A stretch of DNA of 50,932 nt, from contig WRNV01000008.1 of assembly GCA_009776445.1 (NCBI GenBank), forward strand, positions 1-50,932, in the 5' to 3' direction. The notes beneath the pieces are model-generated. The model did no database searches. It saw only the letters and a program-made list of their open reading frames with translations, and had not been told where the DNA came from. The DNA comes from Oscillospiraceae bacterium. GTDB lineage: Bacteria > Bacillota > Clostridia > Oscillospirales > Oscillospiraceae. Positions 50,658-50,932 of the stretch are shown here, piece after piece; position 1 is the stretch's first letter; each line of letters begins with the position of its first letter. The position numbers and the translations under genes were made by a program.

Positions 50658-50790
50658 CTATTTCAGACAGCATCCAAAAACACAGGATATACAGCCAACG
50701 CACTAGTACATTGGTGAAAACTTGTAATATTAGCCAAACTTGTGTGCGGAGCTTGTAACCATTGCGAGTTTCCAGATACCCCTTGAACAG
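50658..50790 (+). repeat. MITE-like element, copy E (133 bp), most diverged
   Basis: Same orientation as A and B. Starts CTATTTCAG, continues GCATCCAAAAACACAGG; ends TACCCCTTGAACAG. The left arm has lost part of GGTTACAGGC (now ATACAGCC). Flanks are TTA and TAG. It is the oldest-looking copy. Confidence 0.8.
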
Positions 50791-50932
50791 TAGCACCTCC
50801 GTAATCGATTACCCAGCCTGTCCACCAGAATCATATTGCGCGTTTGCGGACAATGTGGTATCATCGGAATATCAAGGCAGTGCGACCCGCTTTGCGGCGG
50901 CTATTTTGCGGAAGGGGCAATCATATTGGATA
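50791..50932 (+). promoter_or_regulatory. Right-edge spacer with a promoter and possible start of the next gene
   Basis: A promoter-like TTGCGC (50836-50841), 17-bp spacer, TATCAT (50859-50864). GGAAGGGG (50910-50917) is 8 nt before a TTG at 50926, which could begin a gene that leaves the window after two codons. Confidence 0.35.

Noticed and set aside
5452..50790. CRISPR array
   Set aside because: The repeated units are far apart, in both orientations and internally palindromic, with no regular spacers and no cas genes.
1..50932. tRNA or rRNA genes
   Set aside because: No cloverleaf with a GGTTCGANTCC-type T arm and no rRNA-like block was seen on reading; a covariance-model scan would settle it.

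Overview
The window looks like chromosomal DNA of an uncultured or lesser-known low-to-mid-GC Firmicute of the class Clostridia. Evidence: gdpP-rplI-dnaB, tilS-hpt-ftsH, rimP-nusA-rnpM-L7Ae-infB and frr-cdsA-dxr-rseP-polC gene orders, a PolC-type replicase, YqhQ (DUF1385), RnpM, DUF2156 and PadR/DUF1700/DUF4097 families, strong AGGAGG-type ribosome sites and frequent TTG starts. Almost all of it is core housekeeping DNA; the last 3.5 kb is a more AT-rich accessory stretch.

Layout. 1-3253 (minus): the transcription/translation operon rimP-nusA-rnpM-L7Ae-infB, with infB running off the left edge; a promoter and a short terminator-like hairpin lie in its leader. 3465-11494 (plus): gdpP, rplI, dnaB, tilS, hpt, ftsH. 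11589-12365 (plus): a lipoprotein with the two lobes of an amino-acid-type solute-binding protein in swapped order. 12440-13606 (minus): a GT4 glycosyltransferase. 13993-15357 (plus): radA, flanked by inverted copies of a short repeat. 15639-19276 (plus): FG-GAP-like lipoprotein, response regulator, sensor kinase. 19334-25911 (plus): DUF1385, prmC, recA, recX, rimO, pgsA, DUF2156. 26143-29571 (minus): pyruvate carboxylase. 29729-38368 (minus): pyrH, frr, cdsA, dxr, rseP, polC (no uppS). 38549-40183 (plus): birA and bioY, which supply biotin and its ligase for enzymes such as the pyruvate carboxylase. 40152-41675 (minus): bifunctional NAD(P)HX repair enzyme. 41841-45270 (plus): pheS-pheT. 45357-47327 (minus): PadR-DUF1700-DUF4097 envelope module. 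47421-50932: accessory region with a ToxN-like toxin fragment, two unrecognised proteins, a divergent XRE regulator and a repeat copy.

The most distinctive structure is a family of five roughly 134-bp MITE-like elements (5452, 13720, 15361, 25926, 50658) with about 47-bp imperfect terminal inverted repeats; four of the five begin 3-16 bp after a stop codon. The best candidate for an undescribed system is the XRE regulator plus the unrecognised 540-residue protein at 48083-50641: their promoters are back to back and share a 7-bp inverted repeat. Other points of note are the permuted solute-binding protein, a probable AUA start codon in pgsA, a glycine/tryptophan octapeptide repeat inside TilS, and a GdpP whose GGGGH motif reads GGGGS.

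No tRNA, rRNA, CRISPR array, intact transposase or prophage gene was recognised. All family assignments are from reading the translations; no database search was run.
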